From Phragmites australis (lineage: Eukaryota > Streptophyta > Magnoliopsida > Poales > Poaceae), in assembly GCF_958298935.1 (NCBI RefSeq), contig NC_084932.1, forward strand, positions 5,063,501 to 5,127,500: a stretch of 64,000 nt of DNA, in the 5' to 3' direction. Position numbers and translations under genes: made by a program. Positions 12,163 to 23,043 of this stretch are shown piece after piece (within the stretch, counting starts at the first letter, position 1; each line of letters starts with the position of its first letter). Under the pieces are notes generated by a model. The model searched no databases. It was not told where the DNA came from and was given only the letters and a program-made list of their open reading frames with translations.

Positions 12163-13921
12163 TGAAAGCATCTGGGCCCCTAATTTATGTTTTGGTAATT
12201 AATGATAATATATCTTTATGGACTAACTTGTTTGATTGAGTTATGAAAAGGTTAGTTACAAAAATGTTGTGGAGCTAGAAGATGTATGAGTGGAAAGTAT
12301 GAAATAGGGTAGCTCAAGGCAAAGGTATATTATAGGGCATTTTATTTTGCCGGTCAAAGGAGTTTACAGAAGAAAATTGACCGAATTTATAGGATAAATA
12401 CCGTACTATTAAGATGGGTTGATGTGTATTTATTTAAAGCTCCTATAGTGCCAAAATTTGCTCAAACTTGCATTTCATATAGAGTTAAAAAATGTAGTTT
12501 GAGAGAATCCAAAGAAAAGACTGCCTTTGGGAGTTTCTAAGTGTTGGCGGTCTGACCGGCCTATGAGGCGGTCTGACCACTGTATATGAGTCAAGGAAGT
12601 CTTGTTCTATCTCGAGAGTGGTAGTCTGACTAACCCTTCAGGCGGTCTAACCGCTGTATACCCATGGTTGTTTGGTTCATCTTGAGAGTGGTGGTCTAAC
12701 TAGGGGAATTATACGGTTTGACCGTTGTATAGCTTCGGTGGATTTTTTCGGACCAATGTATACTCTTGTTGAAAAATGTTCAGACCTCATGCCCGGTCTG
12801 ACCGGTTTGTGTCACGGTCTAACCGCCGAAGAACAAAAGACTCTGGAAAGCTTCTGCTCAAAGGGCGGTTTGACCGCGGGGTCGGCCGATCTGACCACCA
12901 AGGTTGAGACAGTCTCACCGCTGGTGTCTTGCCGGTCCAACCGTTCACGAACAGAAGGTTTTGGGGGTTGGTGGTCCGACCGAGAAGGTTGGCGATCTGA
13001 CCGCCATCCTGTGTCCTAAGTCAATTTGACTGTTGTTTGTAGCCGTTGTACGGGGGCGGTCCGACGGCCATTTGGGCTGCGGTCTGACCGCCACTTGCGC
13101 AGAAGTGTTAGAACAACAATAATGGTCGAATTTTGGGTTGAGGGCTATAAATAAGGGCTTGGCTGGTTCCATGAGTTGGCTTTTGCACTCTAGCACTCTA
13201 ATACAACACTTTGAGCTCTTGCCCTTCTCCTCTCTCTCTCTTGGCTTAGTGGTTCCATCTTTGAGAGGTTGAGAGCATCTAGTGCATAATTTTAAGAGTT
13301 TAAGCAATTAGGCACTAGTGATCTTTCAAGCAAGCGTCATCGGCTTATTACTGTTGGAGGTTGCCACCTCCTAGACGGCTTGGAGTTTGTGGCACCGTTG
13401 AGCCCTTCAAGGAAGATTGTGAAGGAGCCACGGTGGTGATTGTGAGAAGCTTGAGCATGCCTTGCCGGAGCGACAAAGTGCTTAGCTAGTGGAATCGAGG
13501 TATTGAGTAGTTCTTGTTCAATTCCGGCTTAAGGTCAAGTTGCTCGGTATGAGCCTGTTCTCGTGTGAGAATTGAATACTTGATAGAGAAGCGGATTGAA
13601 GCTCGAACTCACCTCAACGTGGATTAGGGGTGATCGGCAAATCACCGATACCACGGAAAAAATCTCTTATGTTATCTTTGAGCTATTTACTTTATTGTTG
13701 AGCAATTTACTTTCATGCAATTTACATTAAGCAATTTATCTTCCTATATTATAAATTATTGCATGTCACTCTTGGTTTGTAAACCTCAACATAGCTTTTA
13801 GTTGTCTTTCGTATTGCTCTAGTGATCTTTAGTTTGTTTCGGCAAGTTTCCTTGATCGCTTAGCAATTAGGTTTTAAAACCGTCTATTTACCCCCCTCTA
13901 GTCGGTATCCTTGATCCCACA
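12163..13921 (+). repeat. 3' LTR of the Sirevirus
   Basis: It starts TGAAAGCATC at 12163 and ends CCCACA at 13921, and matches the 5' LTR throughout. It serves as the uninterrupted reference that reveals the LINE insert in the 5' copy. The CGGTC-N-GACCG family is densest at 12545-13095. A TATAAATAAGG box lies near 13146. Confidence 0.92.
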
Positions 13922-15150
13922 ATCACTGAGCAGCAGAGACTATAGTCATCTTACAGTATCACGCACATACAAGCGATGCTCCCCATTATGCTCGTTGCAA
14001 ATGTTAAAAGGGATGACACTTGTATGCCCGAATTTGCACCAGTGGTACATGGACAAAACCAACAATGGCCCCTTTTATCTTATCTCAGGCCATTACAGGC
14101 ATAAGCATTTTCTTCATGGTCCTGGTTATGTTTCCATCGATTTGCTAACCTGCATCAGCTATACCACCTTGCCTCGATGTTTACCTTCTGAGGTGCTAGA
14201 CACTGTAAGCTTCTACAACCTCAGTCTATTACATCTGAGGGAAAATAAATGTCATATCTGATTACTTTCTTATTAATAGATACATGTATCAGGAAACCAA
14301 AGCGAAAAATGCGCTGGTAGCATTTCTTGACCCATCGTCGATATGTGTTACATCCATCAGAGATAATCCAGAAAGTACCCAGGCATACATATCAAATGCT
14401 ATGGTTACAAGCCAACATAAGGATTACATCCTTGGAGCCTACTACTTTAGGTGAGTTCTTTGATATATGTACTCGTTGATTGTAACTCACACTTGGTAGA
14501 CTAGGAAACCTAAAGGTTCTTATTGATACACATGTGCAACAACCATTAGTTTCCAGTTGTCCTAGAGCCATGTGGTGCTAGGGTGTCATTTTACGACTCC
14601 TTGTATCTAGATCCAGCCACATACAACTATTTGGCGAACATAATCGATAAGTAAAACAAATCATATATAAATTGTGCTCCCATGTTCACTTGTGGATAAC
14701 CTTTTCAAATGATCTAAATATTGGGTATTCGAGGATTGTAAACAAAAGTGTGGACTATACAACAAAAACAGGACCAGATTGCTTCGTCGTACTAATTTAC
14801 TGGTAAACCAATGTTATGTCTCTGATTTGTCCTGATGAAGACATTGAATTTTTGTTATGTTATGTTTTTTAGTGCCACAAGCAACCAACAAACACCGTGC
14901 TATGTGATTACTATGTTTTTCACTATATGCAGGAACTCATCACGCATGGACACATCTCCATGGAGGTTTTCCATTTAGCAATTATGATTCAATTTTCACA
15001 TCTTCATGTGTTCGTATCAATTGTTTCATGTTTCCTTCCCACAGCGTAAGCAAATTGTTCCAAGCGTGCTTCCCAAGCCTACGATCTCATAAATCAAAGG
15101 AGAGTTGTGCTGGTTTATATATAGCCAGTTCTGTAGCGAGGCCGGCGACT
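13922..15150 (+). pseudogene. CACTA (En/Spm-like) transposon gene, 3' half, C48/ULP-like peptidase region
   Basis: This continues the gene cut at 1484. A frame from about 13965 holds 'LHQWYMDKT' (near 14037) and 'HFLHGPGYVSIDLL' (near 14106). A further segment (near 14290-14455) reads 'ALVAFLDPSSI' and 'HKDYILGAYYF', and a third (near 14553-14655) reads 'VVLEPCGARVSFYDSLYLDP'. That order matches the ULP1-type cysteine peptidase region of grass CACTA second-ORF proteins. The segments are joined by intron-like gaps and broken by stops. No terminal CACTA repeat was found on this side. Dead remnant; the exact end is uncertain. Confidence 0.55.
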
Positions 15151-15635
15151 TTTAACACGCATGACTACTTTTTCTATTTGTCAACTTGTTATCTTTGTTA
15201 TTTGTGAACATGCCATTTTATGTTACATGTGCACATGCGACTTTGTGCTTCAATTTTGGTTATTGTGAACCCGCGACTTGTTGGGTTGTTGGATAAATCA
15301 AGAACATGAACTCATACACACTAGCATAATCAAATAGCACGAGTATATTCTAGACATAACTGTTACAGGGCTACATATATATCTCTAGTATATCCTAGAT
15401 ATTAATTGTAGTTAGTTGAGAAGAGACAGATTACATTTGAGGGAATATTAAGGGTTAAGTTAGCTTCTTCACATTCTTTTATTTGACTAAAGTGCACAAT
15501 AGGTCGTATGGGCCTATGATCATTATACACTTATATGGTTGAGGGTTAGTAGCTTGACTATCATAATTACACACTTTCTTATTCAATCTCTCTCATATTT
15601 TTTGAGGTGTGGAACAAGAAGGAGTGTAAGAGTAA

Positions 15636-16750
15636 CAATCCACGTTGCTGATATATGACTTGTGCCCCTGAGGACCTTTTCTAGTAATTTTCAGCTTCTT
15701 TTGTCAGTAACAAATGGTGATAATGTTGTTGGTCTATGATGATGAGGCAAAGGGTGGGATAGAATCAAGTGGTTATTCTTTCATCAATATTATCATTGTT
15801 AGTCTTTTTTTAATAATCAGATGATATATCATGGAGATAACAAAGGGAAGGTGCATAGTGGTGATAGGGAGGTTATTTTTCTTGTGCCATTTATGAGTCC
15901 ACATATACATGATAACTATGATATTATGTGCCCTAATCTGAGGCCCTATGAGAATTTAAGGTGAATTTACAATCCAAGTGATAGATGGTTGTCTCTTTTC
16001 GGGAATTTAAGTTGAATTTATAATTTTGGGATCTGTCTCGGCACTATACTTGTCACCATGGCTTTCCAGTTTCAGTACATTGGCTGATGATAGGAAGCCC
16101 ACATATTGGCAAATAAATTGTTTTTCTACTCAACTTCTTTTGTCCATTTTCATTGATAGATGGTGATTATGTTGTTGGCCTGTTATGATAAGATAAAGAG
16201 TGGGCTAGGATGGAGTGGCTATTTTTCTAGTACAATCCATGTTACTGATTTTATGACTTGTGCCCCTGAGCTGAGGCTATTTCTCTAGTTATTTTTAGCT
16301 TCTTTTCTTCCATACTTTAGGTACTTATGCTAACATTGGCAAATGATCAAATGATATATCATTGAGATAACAAAAAAAAGGTGCACAATGATGATATGGA
16401 GGTTATTATGCTTGTGCCACTTATGAGTCCACATATAAATGATAGTTGTAATGTTTTGTGCCCTAATCTTAGGCCCTAGAGAAATTTAAATTTAATTTAC
16501 AATCCAAAGTTGTCTATTTTTGGGAATTAAAGTTTTAGTTTTAAGATCAGCCTTAGCACTATACTTGTTACCACGGCTTTTAGTTTTAGTACATTGGCTA
16601 ATGATAGGAGGCCACGTATTGGCAAAAGAATGGTCTTTCTACTTTGCTGTTTTTGTCCATATTCAGTGATAGATGTTGGTTAACAGTTGGCTTTTGATAA
16701 TGAGGCAAAGAGTGAGCTAGGTTAAAGTGGCTAGTATTCTGCTATTTTTA
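15636..16750. repeat. Array of about three diverged repeat units
   Basis: Segments recur at spacings of about 440-600 bp. 'ATGATATATC' followed by the same 150 bases occurs at 15821 and 16351. 'GACTTGTGCCCCTGAG' occurs near 15657 and 16255. A 'GTTGGYCT...GATRAGGCAAAGRGTG' block occurs near 15727, 16165 and 16685. Units are AT-rich and differ by substitutions and indels. It could be a subterminal repeat of the CACTA remnant or a separate non-coding repeat; nothing in it looks coding. Confidence 0.6.
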
Positions 16751-17372
16751 TCATCGTAGGTTGATGGACCAATCGGCTGCTGGCATCCACAACAAATTTG
16801 CATTGGCCAATCACCTAACATAACTCTAGTGACATCAGACGGGACTAATCGTATACACTAATTGATCTAACGTGACCCTAAACCTACCAAATTGAGAATC
16901 AGAGGGCAAGCGCGGGTGCTAACCTGGGGATCCTTTTGAGGTAGCGGATCGCAGTCCACGGGCCAGTCTACCACCGTCGAATTGTCGAGGGAATGCGGCC
17001 ACTACAAACCCCGTCCAACCCCGTTTGACCAGGTAATGGCCGCCAGTGGATCCAAGGCATTAACACTGGAGTGGTGCGCATGTCAAATGATGGTTCGGCG
17101 GCGATCTCTGATTGATGGTTTAGATGAGGGCAGGATCGCCTAGGTTGGTCGATGGAAGAGCGTTGCCATCTGGGGTTTCTGAGGGAGGAAGGGAACCGGC
17201 AAAAAATTTGGGCTGAGATTGTTTCACGCTCCGAAGTCTGGATATGGAGCTGAGTTGAGCCGGGTGGAGGAGGTGCGCGTCATGGTCTGGTAGAGCCGAT
17301 CAGGGATCAGAACGATGGGTTGATTGGGCCAGGCATGGAAGGCTGGGTCGGACGCGTGGGTTTGGGTCTGGC
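16751..17372. other. Unassigned GC-richer block
   Basis: A moderately GC-rich stretch (roughly 16900-17370) with no supported reading frame, no terminal repeats that I can see, and no clear relation to the flanking elements. Confidence 0.4.
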
Positions 17373-17390
17373 CATAGAATAGGCTATTCT

Positions 17391-17668
17391 TTTGTTTAGA
17401 AACCCCAGTACATAATACAACAGGTAGGCATATAGAAACTCATACCATCATCATATGCACGCACGCAACGTTTACTGAAGACTGGATATGTGGACCATAT
17501 AGATTGATGAAATCATTACAAACGTCTCGTTATTGATGGGTACGTCGCTTACCTTTGAAGAAAAAAATCTGCCTTCGTGTGTCACACAAGGAGCAAACCT
17601 GAGTTTGATCCCTTGTGTGTAGGGGGTACAACCATCTCTACTAACTATTCGAGCCAATACTTGATTCT
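17391..17668 (-). mobile_element. SINE-like insertion with 18-bp direct repeats
   Basis: The 278-bp insert lies between perfect 18-bp direct repeats CATAGAATAGGCTATTCT at 17373-17390 and 17669-17686. Long target repeats and this size suit a SINE. Read on the minus strand, it begins with a pol III A-box-like sequence (TGGCTCGAATAGTTAG, near 17657-17640) and, about 50 bases on, a B-box-like GGATCAAACTC (near 17610-17598), as in tRNA-derived SINEs. The opposite end is only weakly A/T-rich. No protein is expected; the 61-codon minus-strand frame here is incidental. The family is not identified. Confidence 0.5.
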
Positions 17669-17724
17669 CATAGAATAGGCTATTCTATAGCCACCTATAA
17701 ATAAATTCATATATAGAGAGAGAC

Positions 17725-19010
17725 TGCAACTAGTTGGTAGTCTACAATGTTTTCATTTTCTCGCCGAGGGTTACCTACGCTCTCTTTGAGCATCTTCAAG
17801 AGATGCTCAAAATGGCTTCCAATAGCCATTTTTAAGGATTTTGACCTTAAAATCCAGCTCCAATAGACTCCCAATCCCGTTCTCAATTTTTATCAGTTCC
17901 CAAAATGAGCTCCCATCCTAGCTAGAAGTTGGGAGTGACCCTGGCTCCCTATCAACCCCCGGACCCACCAATCTCCCCTCTCCAACGGCCTCCCTCCCTG
18001 CGCGTAACCACTCCCCATCAGTGTCCCCGCCGATCCACTTTTCGATGGGGCCGACAGTGAGCCCACCCACCTCCGCTCTCACCGAGCCCACCTACCTGGA
18101 GCTTGAGCTCGGCCCCGCCCTCCACTCTAGCCACCACATGAGCCCCCGGAGATCTTGTCGTCACGAGGAGCTCAATGGTGAGGAGGAGGAGCGCCCCGCG
18201 GCCTCCAATTCGCAACCTCCCCACCTCGATCTCGCGCGAGACGACATGGAGGTTGGAGCCAACATTGGATCTTGATGCTGTCGTCAGTTGAACTCGGGGA
18301 AGAGATGAGGAAGGTGGGGCTGATGCTTCTCGCCCGCCATCGGTGGAGCTCGAGGGAGGCGGCCGTTGACGGGCACGGCTGAGGTAGCCGTAACAGCAAG
18401 AGCAGCAGGAGGGCGGGGTCGGCTCGTGGAGGCAGGCAACTACAGTAGCAGGAGCAAAGACGGCAGAGGAGCGTACTGGTACTGCCGCTAGTGAAGAGGA
18501 AAGGGAAAGATGACAGGTAGGGTTCACCCATCGGTGACACAGTAGAGGATATATAGGGAATGGGATATCGGGAGTTTATTGGAAATGAAGGAGATTTAGT
18601 GAGTGAATTTTATTACGAAGGCTCCCTATATGATGATATTAGGAGTGAGTTTTTAGCATCCCTTAAAGATGCTCCTAGTTCTATGCATGGATTACTTTTT
18701 CTATCGATTATCTATATTGTTTGACTATTAAAAGTATGACGAACTGATGAACATGATGATCAGTTAACTTTTTCAGCATATTTGATGTTGTTATGTGTAC
18801 AATGTAACTCAAATTAAGAAGAGTCCAACACTAAATATATACTAAATATAAAAAACACAAGTTATGATAGATCCAAATGATCTTTACTGTTCACTCATCT
18901 TAATAGACTGAAATTGATAGTTGAAATACCTCCATGATTATGGAGCATGATTAATTCTCTCTCCCAAAACCAGAATCGAATAAATCAATATCAATACTAA
19001 TTCCTCTTCT
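17725..19010. repeat. Duplicated non-coding segment, copy 1 (interrupted)
   Basis: 17725-17787 plus 18675-19010 matches 20032-20455 almost end to end (for example 'GCAACTAGTTGGTAGTCTAC', 'TTCTATGCATGGA', 'CAACACTAAATATATACTAA'). Copy 1 is interrupted by a TIR element at 17788-18674, so the duplication predates that insertion. No coding content. Confidence 0.75.
17788..18674. mobile_element. TIR DNA element (Harbinger/Tourist-like), about 0.89 kb, with a GC-rich core
   Basis: The ends are inverted repeats: left GAGCATCTTCAAGAGATGCT, right (reverse complement) GAGCATCTTTAAGGGATGCT, followed by further A-rich similarity. The empty site is seen in copy 2 of the duplicated segment (around 20094). 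The target repeat is short and unclear (about 3 bp, CTT/CTA). The core at about 18000-18540 is GC-rich and opens several overlapping frames, including a 169-codon minus-strand frame with low-complexity Pro/Ser/Arg content. I see no transposase, so it is non-autonomous. The core may be captured host sequence, which I cannot confirm. Confidence 0.65.
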
Positions 19011-19956
19011 TGATTTCCGTTGACTGATACGTTAATCACGGTGCTTCATCTCCCTCATCCTGCTCCTCCCATCAGACCCCTTTCCTTCTCTCCGCTCTGA
19101 GAATGGGCCACCCTGCTCCACTCGAACGTACGCTGCCACCCTGCTCCACCACCACCGCAGCACCCCCTGGTAGCCGTGACGTTGCCGTCTCCTTCTTTGA
19201 TGCAAGCCGTCCTTCGTTGTTCCGACCATGGCGTCCCCATTCATCTCTGAATCTGTGATCCTGGGCCATGCGAGCCACGGTGCGTCCCTCGGGGATCCGA
19301 CTCCAGTGGCGGCCTCCTACGCCCGTTCTGAGGGCCAGGTCGCACCTGCCCTGTCGTCACGTGTGTACGGCGCCTGCAGTGGCCTCTGCGTTTTCCGAGG
19401 ACCATGATCGTCTATGCATTCTAATTATTATAATGTTGAAATAAAAATTAGAAAAATAATTTGAGCACTCAACTAAAAATTGTCAGATTTAACAGGTGGG
19501 ATCCGCTGTTTAAGCTAACTCAGTGTCACGTCGTTGACCCGTAATCGCCATGGTAGCAAAACCACCTCAGGGATTACTTACACGGTATTGAAAAGTTATA
19601 AGGGCTTAATACCTGGTTTTATACTTCAGGGATTATCTACACAAATCTCAATACTTAGGGGGAGGGAGTAAGTAGAAGGAATAACAACTTTGAAAATTAA
19701 GAAAAACTCCACAAAATTAAGAAAGAATAACAACTTTTAAAATTAACTATAAGTTTTGAGATGAATGAAATTCTGTAAAATTAAGAAAAGAATAACAACT
19801 TTTAAAATTCTGTAAAATTAAGAAAAACTCCACAAAATTCTGTAAAAGTTTTTCGATCACATAAATTGTTAGTTTTGTGATGAATAAAATTATGAGATGA
19901 TACATTATGGCGCACTTACTAATGCAACATGAAAGTAACTATATATGTGAAATTCC

Positions 19957-19957
<1 letters not shown>
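19011..19957. other. Unassigned non-coding block with AT-rich short repeats
   Basis: 19040-19400 is GC-rich with short overlapping frames and no recognisable protein. 19670-19870 contains several copies of AAAATTAAGAAAAACTCC and AATAACAACTTTTAAAATT-like words, a degenerate local repeat. No gene supported. Confidence 0.5.
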
Positions 19958-19996
<39 letters not shown>

Positions 19997-20008
19997 TACA
20001 TATATATT
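19958..20008. repeat. (AT)n(CA)n microsatellite
   Basis: About a dozen AT units pass into CA units and then TA units. Simple repeat at the edge of the duplicated segment copy 2. Confidence 0.95.
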
Positions 20009-20031
20009 GATTATCTATATATAGTTCCACC

Positions 20032-20455
20032 GCAACTAGTTGGTAGTCTACAATTAATGTTTTCCTTTTCTCGCCGGGGGTTACCTATGCTCTCTTGGTT
20101 CTATGCATGGACTACACTTTCTATCTATTATCTATATTATTTGACTGTTAGAAGTATGACGAACGGATGAGCATGATGATCAATCAACTTTTTCAGCGTT
20201 TTGTTGTTGTTATGTGTGCATTGTAACTCAAATTAAGAGAAGGCCAACACTAAATATATACTAATACTTAATATAAAAAACATGAGTTGTGATAGATCCG
20301 AATGACCTATACGGTCCACCTATCTTGATCTTATGGCTGAAATCGATAGTTGGACACCCCCTCCCCCACGCGCCACATGATTTACGGAGCTTAATTAATT
20401 CTCGCTCCCACAACCAGAATGGAATAAATCAATTTCAATACTAATTTCCCTTCTG
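20032..20455. repeat. Duplicated non-coding segment, copy 2 (uninterrupted)
   Basis: Matches 17725-17787 plus 18675-19010. It lacks the TIR element and so gives the empty insertion site at about 20090-20100. Similarity starts at GCAACTAGTTGG (20032) and fades after CAATACTAAT near 20445. Confidence 0.75.
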
Positions 20456-20524
20456 ACACCATTGAACTAGATAGGGTCCTCGTAAGTACAGATTGAGAGC
20501 TAAACTATCCTAAAGCCACAATTG

Positions 20525-21045
20525 AAGCTTTGGATAGATCTAGATCTGATCACACACCGCTCCTACTCAATACCGGATCGGCTACTCAATGGGGACGATA
20601 ACCCTTGTTTAAATTTGAACTGGGATAGCTCACCCATGATTGGTTCTATGATATGGTTAAATTTGGCACTCGGAGAAACAAGGCAGTAATGCCATTCATA
20701 TATGGCAGAACAAGATTTGAATGCTCAGACAATATTTAAGGGGCTGGGCGAAGGATGTTAGTGGCAAAAATAAGATGGAAAAAATGCTCTCAGATAAAAA
20801 ATTAGCACTTTAGACAAGAAAGCTGAACATTATACTTTAACGGCTTATGAAATTGGGTTAAATCACAATCTCAATGACAGATTGGCCCAATTATTAGGAG
20901 AAGAGGAACTCAAATGGCACAATCAGCAAATGTGAAAGAACTAGTATATGGAGATAATAATACTAAATACATTACACAATATTACAAAAAGGACTCTTTA
21001 GTCCTCCAAAAAAAATCACTTCTCTTGCGCTTCGGATTGTTGGGC
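20525..21045 (+). pseudogene. LINE (L1-type) ORF2 fragment between endonuclease and RT
   Basis: Broken + strand frames read in order 'SDHTPLLLN' (near 20555), 'FKFELGW' (near 20610), 'LDKKAEHYTLTAYEIGLNHNLNDRLAQLL' spacing (20810-20900), then 'EEELKWH' and 'KELVYGDNNTKYI' (20902-20960). This is the typical linker of plant LINE ORF2, where an endonuclease end leads to an 'EEE..W.QRSR..WL..GD.NT.FFH' block. Both LINE ends are missing; neighbouring sequence switches to gypsy. Confidence 0.7.
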
Positions 21046-21054
21046 ATAATGAAA

Positions 21055-21470
21055 TTACATGGGACGAGTAGGTTCGTCTGCGATTCCAAGAGTTAGAGAG
21101 TTAGATGCACTTGAAGAGGGATGCCTTGCGACCCTCCAAAACCTACTGTTCTATCGACAAAGCATGATCCGAGGGTATGACAAGTTTGTCAAACCTTGAG
21201 TGTTCAAAAAGGGTGATGTAGTACTTATTTTGAGGCATCCAATTATACTCACCGGCAAAAGTAAAGGTAAATTTGAGCTAAAATGGGAATGGCCTTATGT
21301 TGTAGATCAAATATACAATGGTGGTGCCTATCAACTTATTAATCAGGAGGGTATTCGTCCTAAGCCCCTAATAAAGAGCAGTATTTCCTATATGCATTGT
21401 CTTTATTCAATTTGTATACGTTGTGTATACTGGTACGTCTGCACGTTATATAAATCAAAGACGTAGTAGA
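21055..21470 (+). pseudogene. Ty3/gypsy integrase C-terminal fragment
   Basis: In + frames the segment reads 'RLRFQELESLDALEEG', 'NLLFYRQSMIRGYDKFVKP' spacing, then (21200 on) 'VFKKGDVVLILRHPI', 'KGKFELKWEWPYVV' and 'NGGAYQLINQEG'. This is the C-terminal DNA-binding (GPY/F-like) end of a gypsy integrase. It abuts the LINE fragment directly. The 88-codon frame at 21200-21466 is the longest intact piece. No LTR or other domain is attached. Confidence 0.75.
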
Positions 21471-22329
21471 GAGAATGCTTCTCTTCGGCGAAACACATCA
21501 TATCGCTCGGCCGCAACTAGCTCGGTGCCGAGTTATGATTACCCCAATGATGAATGTCGTAAATGATTAGAGCACTAGCGTACATTTCCTTGTCAACAAA
21601 TCTATGGTGAAAGGGCATGGCATGTCTTCAATATTTGTAGGACGTGACTGCACCAACGATGAATTGAATATATTGCAAAATGGGTAGATACTATATCGTC
21701 AATACCTTGATAAAGATTCAGGAAGTATATCACTTTACTGCAACCTGAACAATTTTTTGAAATAGTGGTATCAATCTATCAGTATGTAATTGAGTATCTC
21801 AAACTAAAAAACATGGTATAGGATGAGGGACCATGTCGTATGAAAGTGGTTCCTGTATAAAACTCGGAATATATATGTCTTTACACAATCTTTTTTGTTA
21901 GAAAAGGAGTATCACTATTTAATTCAATATCTCCAACAGAAAAAGATGCTAACATACTTTAAGGGAACCAAAGGAACAAAATGATATACACACAACTAAG
22001 AGCTACAGTTCTAACTGCAAGAAGAAAGAAGAAAATCTTTGTGTACATTCATCCCTGAATGCTAGACAGAAGCAACCCAGAACTGATAAAAAAGGGTGAT
22101 GCTGTATCAAACAGCAATGCCAGATAGTAGGTTCTTCGGAGAATTTTCTTGCCACAATCTTCAACTCAGTGGTGCGCATTATACATCTTGAGATAATTCA
22201 TGGAGCATATCCTGATTGTAAAATGGAATATTTATTGGTGCCTGCCGGTAATTAAAATATTAAGGAATGGTGCTGGTATTTAATCTGAAAAGTATTCATA
22301 TAGAAAATCAGATAGAAAAAATATAGTGT
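21471..22329. other. No gene seen; AT-rich non-coding sequence
   Basis: May include the 3' untranslated part of the gypsy fragment to the left (G-rich and LTR-like words near 21480-21540), but no LTR boundary is visible. Confidence 0.4.
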
Positions 22330-23043
22330 CACTACTCCAAAATATGACTTCACTCAAGCGGCAGTGAAGCCATATTCGCTATCACTGCCGAGCTTTTCTG
22401 ACCATCAATGATGGTATTTTCAAAAAAACAAAAAGAAAAAGATGACCGCTCCTCCGTGCCAGCTCCTTCGCCACGGCTCATCCGCCACACGTGCCCAGCA
22501 AAGAAAAATGTGGCGGCATGAAAGCCGCCACAACACACCTAGCTCGCTGCTCCAGCTCGACCTCCCCGTGCGCAGCCGCCTCGGCGCGCTCCACAGTGGC
22601 CAGCAGTGCCCAGGCACCATCCGAGGATTGATGATCTTCGCTTCAGCACCATGATTCTTGCCAGTGACAGGGCACACGCCGCTGATGCTCTTGTCGGATT
22701 TAGCAGGGCATAAGCCGCTGTTGTTCTTATTGGATTTCATCATTTCATGGGGCGTACACCGCCTAGATTGATTCTTGTGCGCTGAAGAAGAACCTAAATG
22801 AATCATGGATGGGTGGATTATATTAGACTAGGCTGATTGGCGTTCCTACGTGTGCCCATGGGATGCACCGGTAGGCGAGCTTCGCCGCGCCTGTGTTCCT
22901 CCGCCGCAGCCGGCCGGCTCCCTGGCCCCTCGCAGTCCACAGGGGAGGTTGCACCGCCGACGCCGAAGTCGCCCAGTGGCGAGGAGCAGAGGCATGAACC
23001 GCTCCGAGGACAATTAGGTAGCAAGCAACTCAAAAAAGCTTAG
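22330..23043. mobile_element. Possible CACTA terminus with subterminal repeats
   Basis: CACTACTCCAAAATATGACT begins at 22330, followed by short inverted words 'CGGCAGTGAAGCCATATTCGC' type and 'TATCACTGCCGAG' (to 22390), the kind of subterminal sequence seen at grass CACTA ends. A GC-rich block follows (22440-23040) with short frames on both strands and no identifiable protein. No matching TAGTG end is visible before the gypsy element at 23496, so the call is tentative. Confidence 0.3.

Larger units (their letters stand above)
1485..13921 (+). mobile_element. Copia LTR retrotransposon, Sirevirus type, complete but decayed
   Basis: Two long LTRs (1485-4166 and 12163-13921) both begin TGAAAGCATC and end TTGATCCCACA. 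Flanking 5-bp target repeats are ATCAT (1480-1484) and ATCAC (13922-13926), one mismatch. A tRNA-Met-type primer site follows the 5' LTR. Gag, protease, integrase, RT and RNase H occur in Copia order, followed by an envelope-like ORF and three G-rich polypurine tracts, which together are Sirevirus hallmarks. Removing the LINE insert and its target repeat leaves a 5' LTR of about 1761 bp against 1759 bp for the 3' LTR. The element splits a CACTA gene. All ORFs carry stops and frameshifts, so it cannot move on its own. Confidence 0.92.

Noticed and set aside
18018..18540. 169- and 122-codon minus-strand frames
   Set aside because: Overlapping frames in a GC-rich TIR-element core, low-complexity Pro/Ser/Arg content, no recognised domain or splice context.
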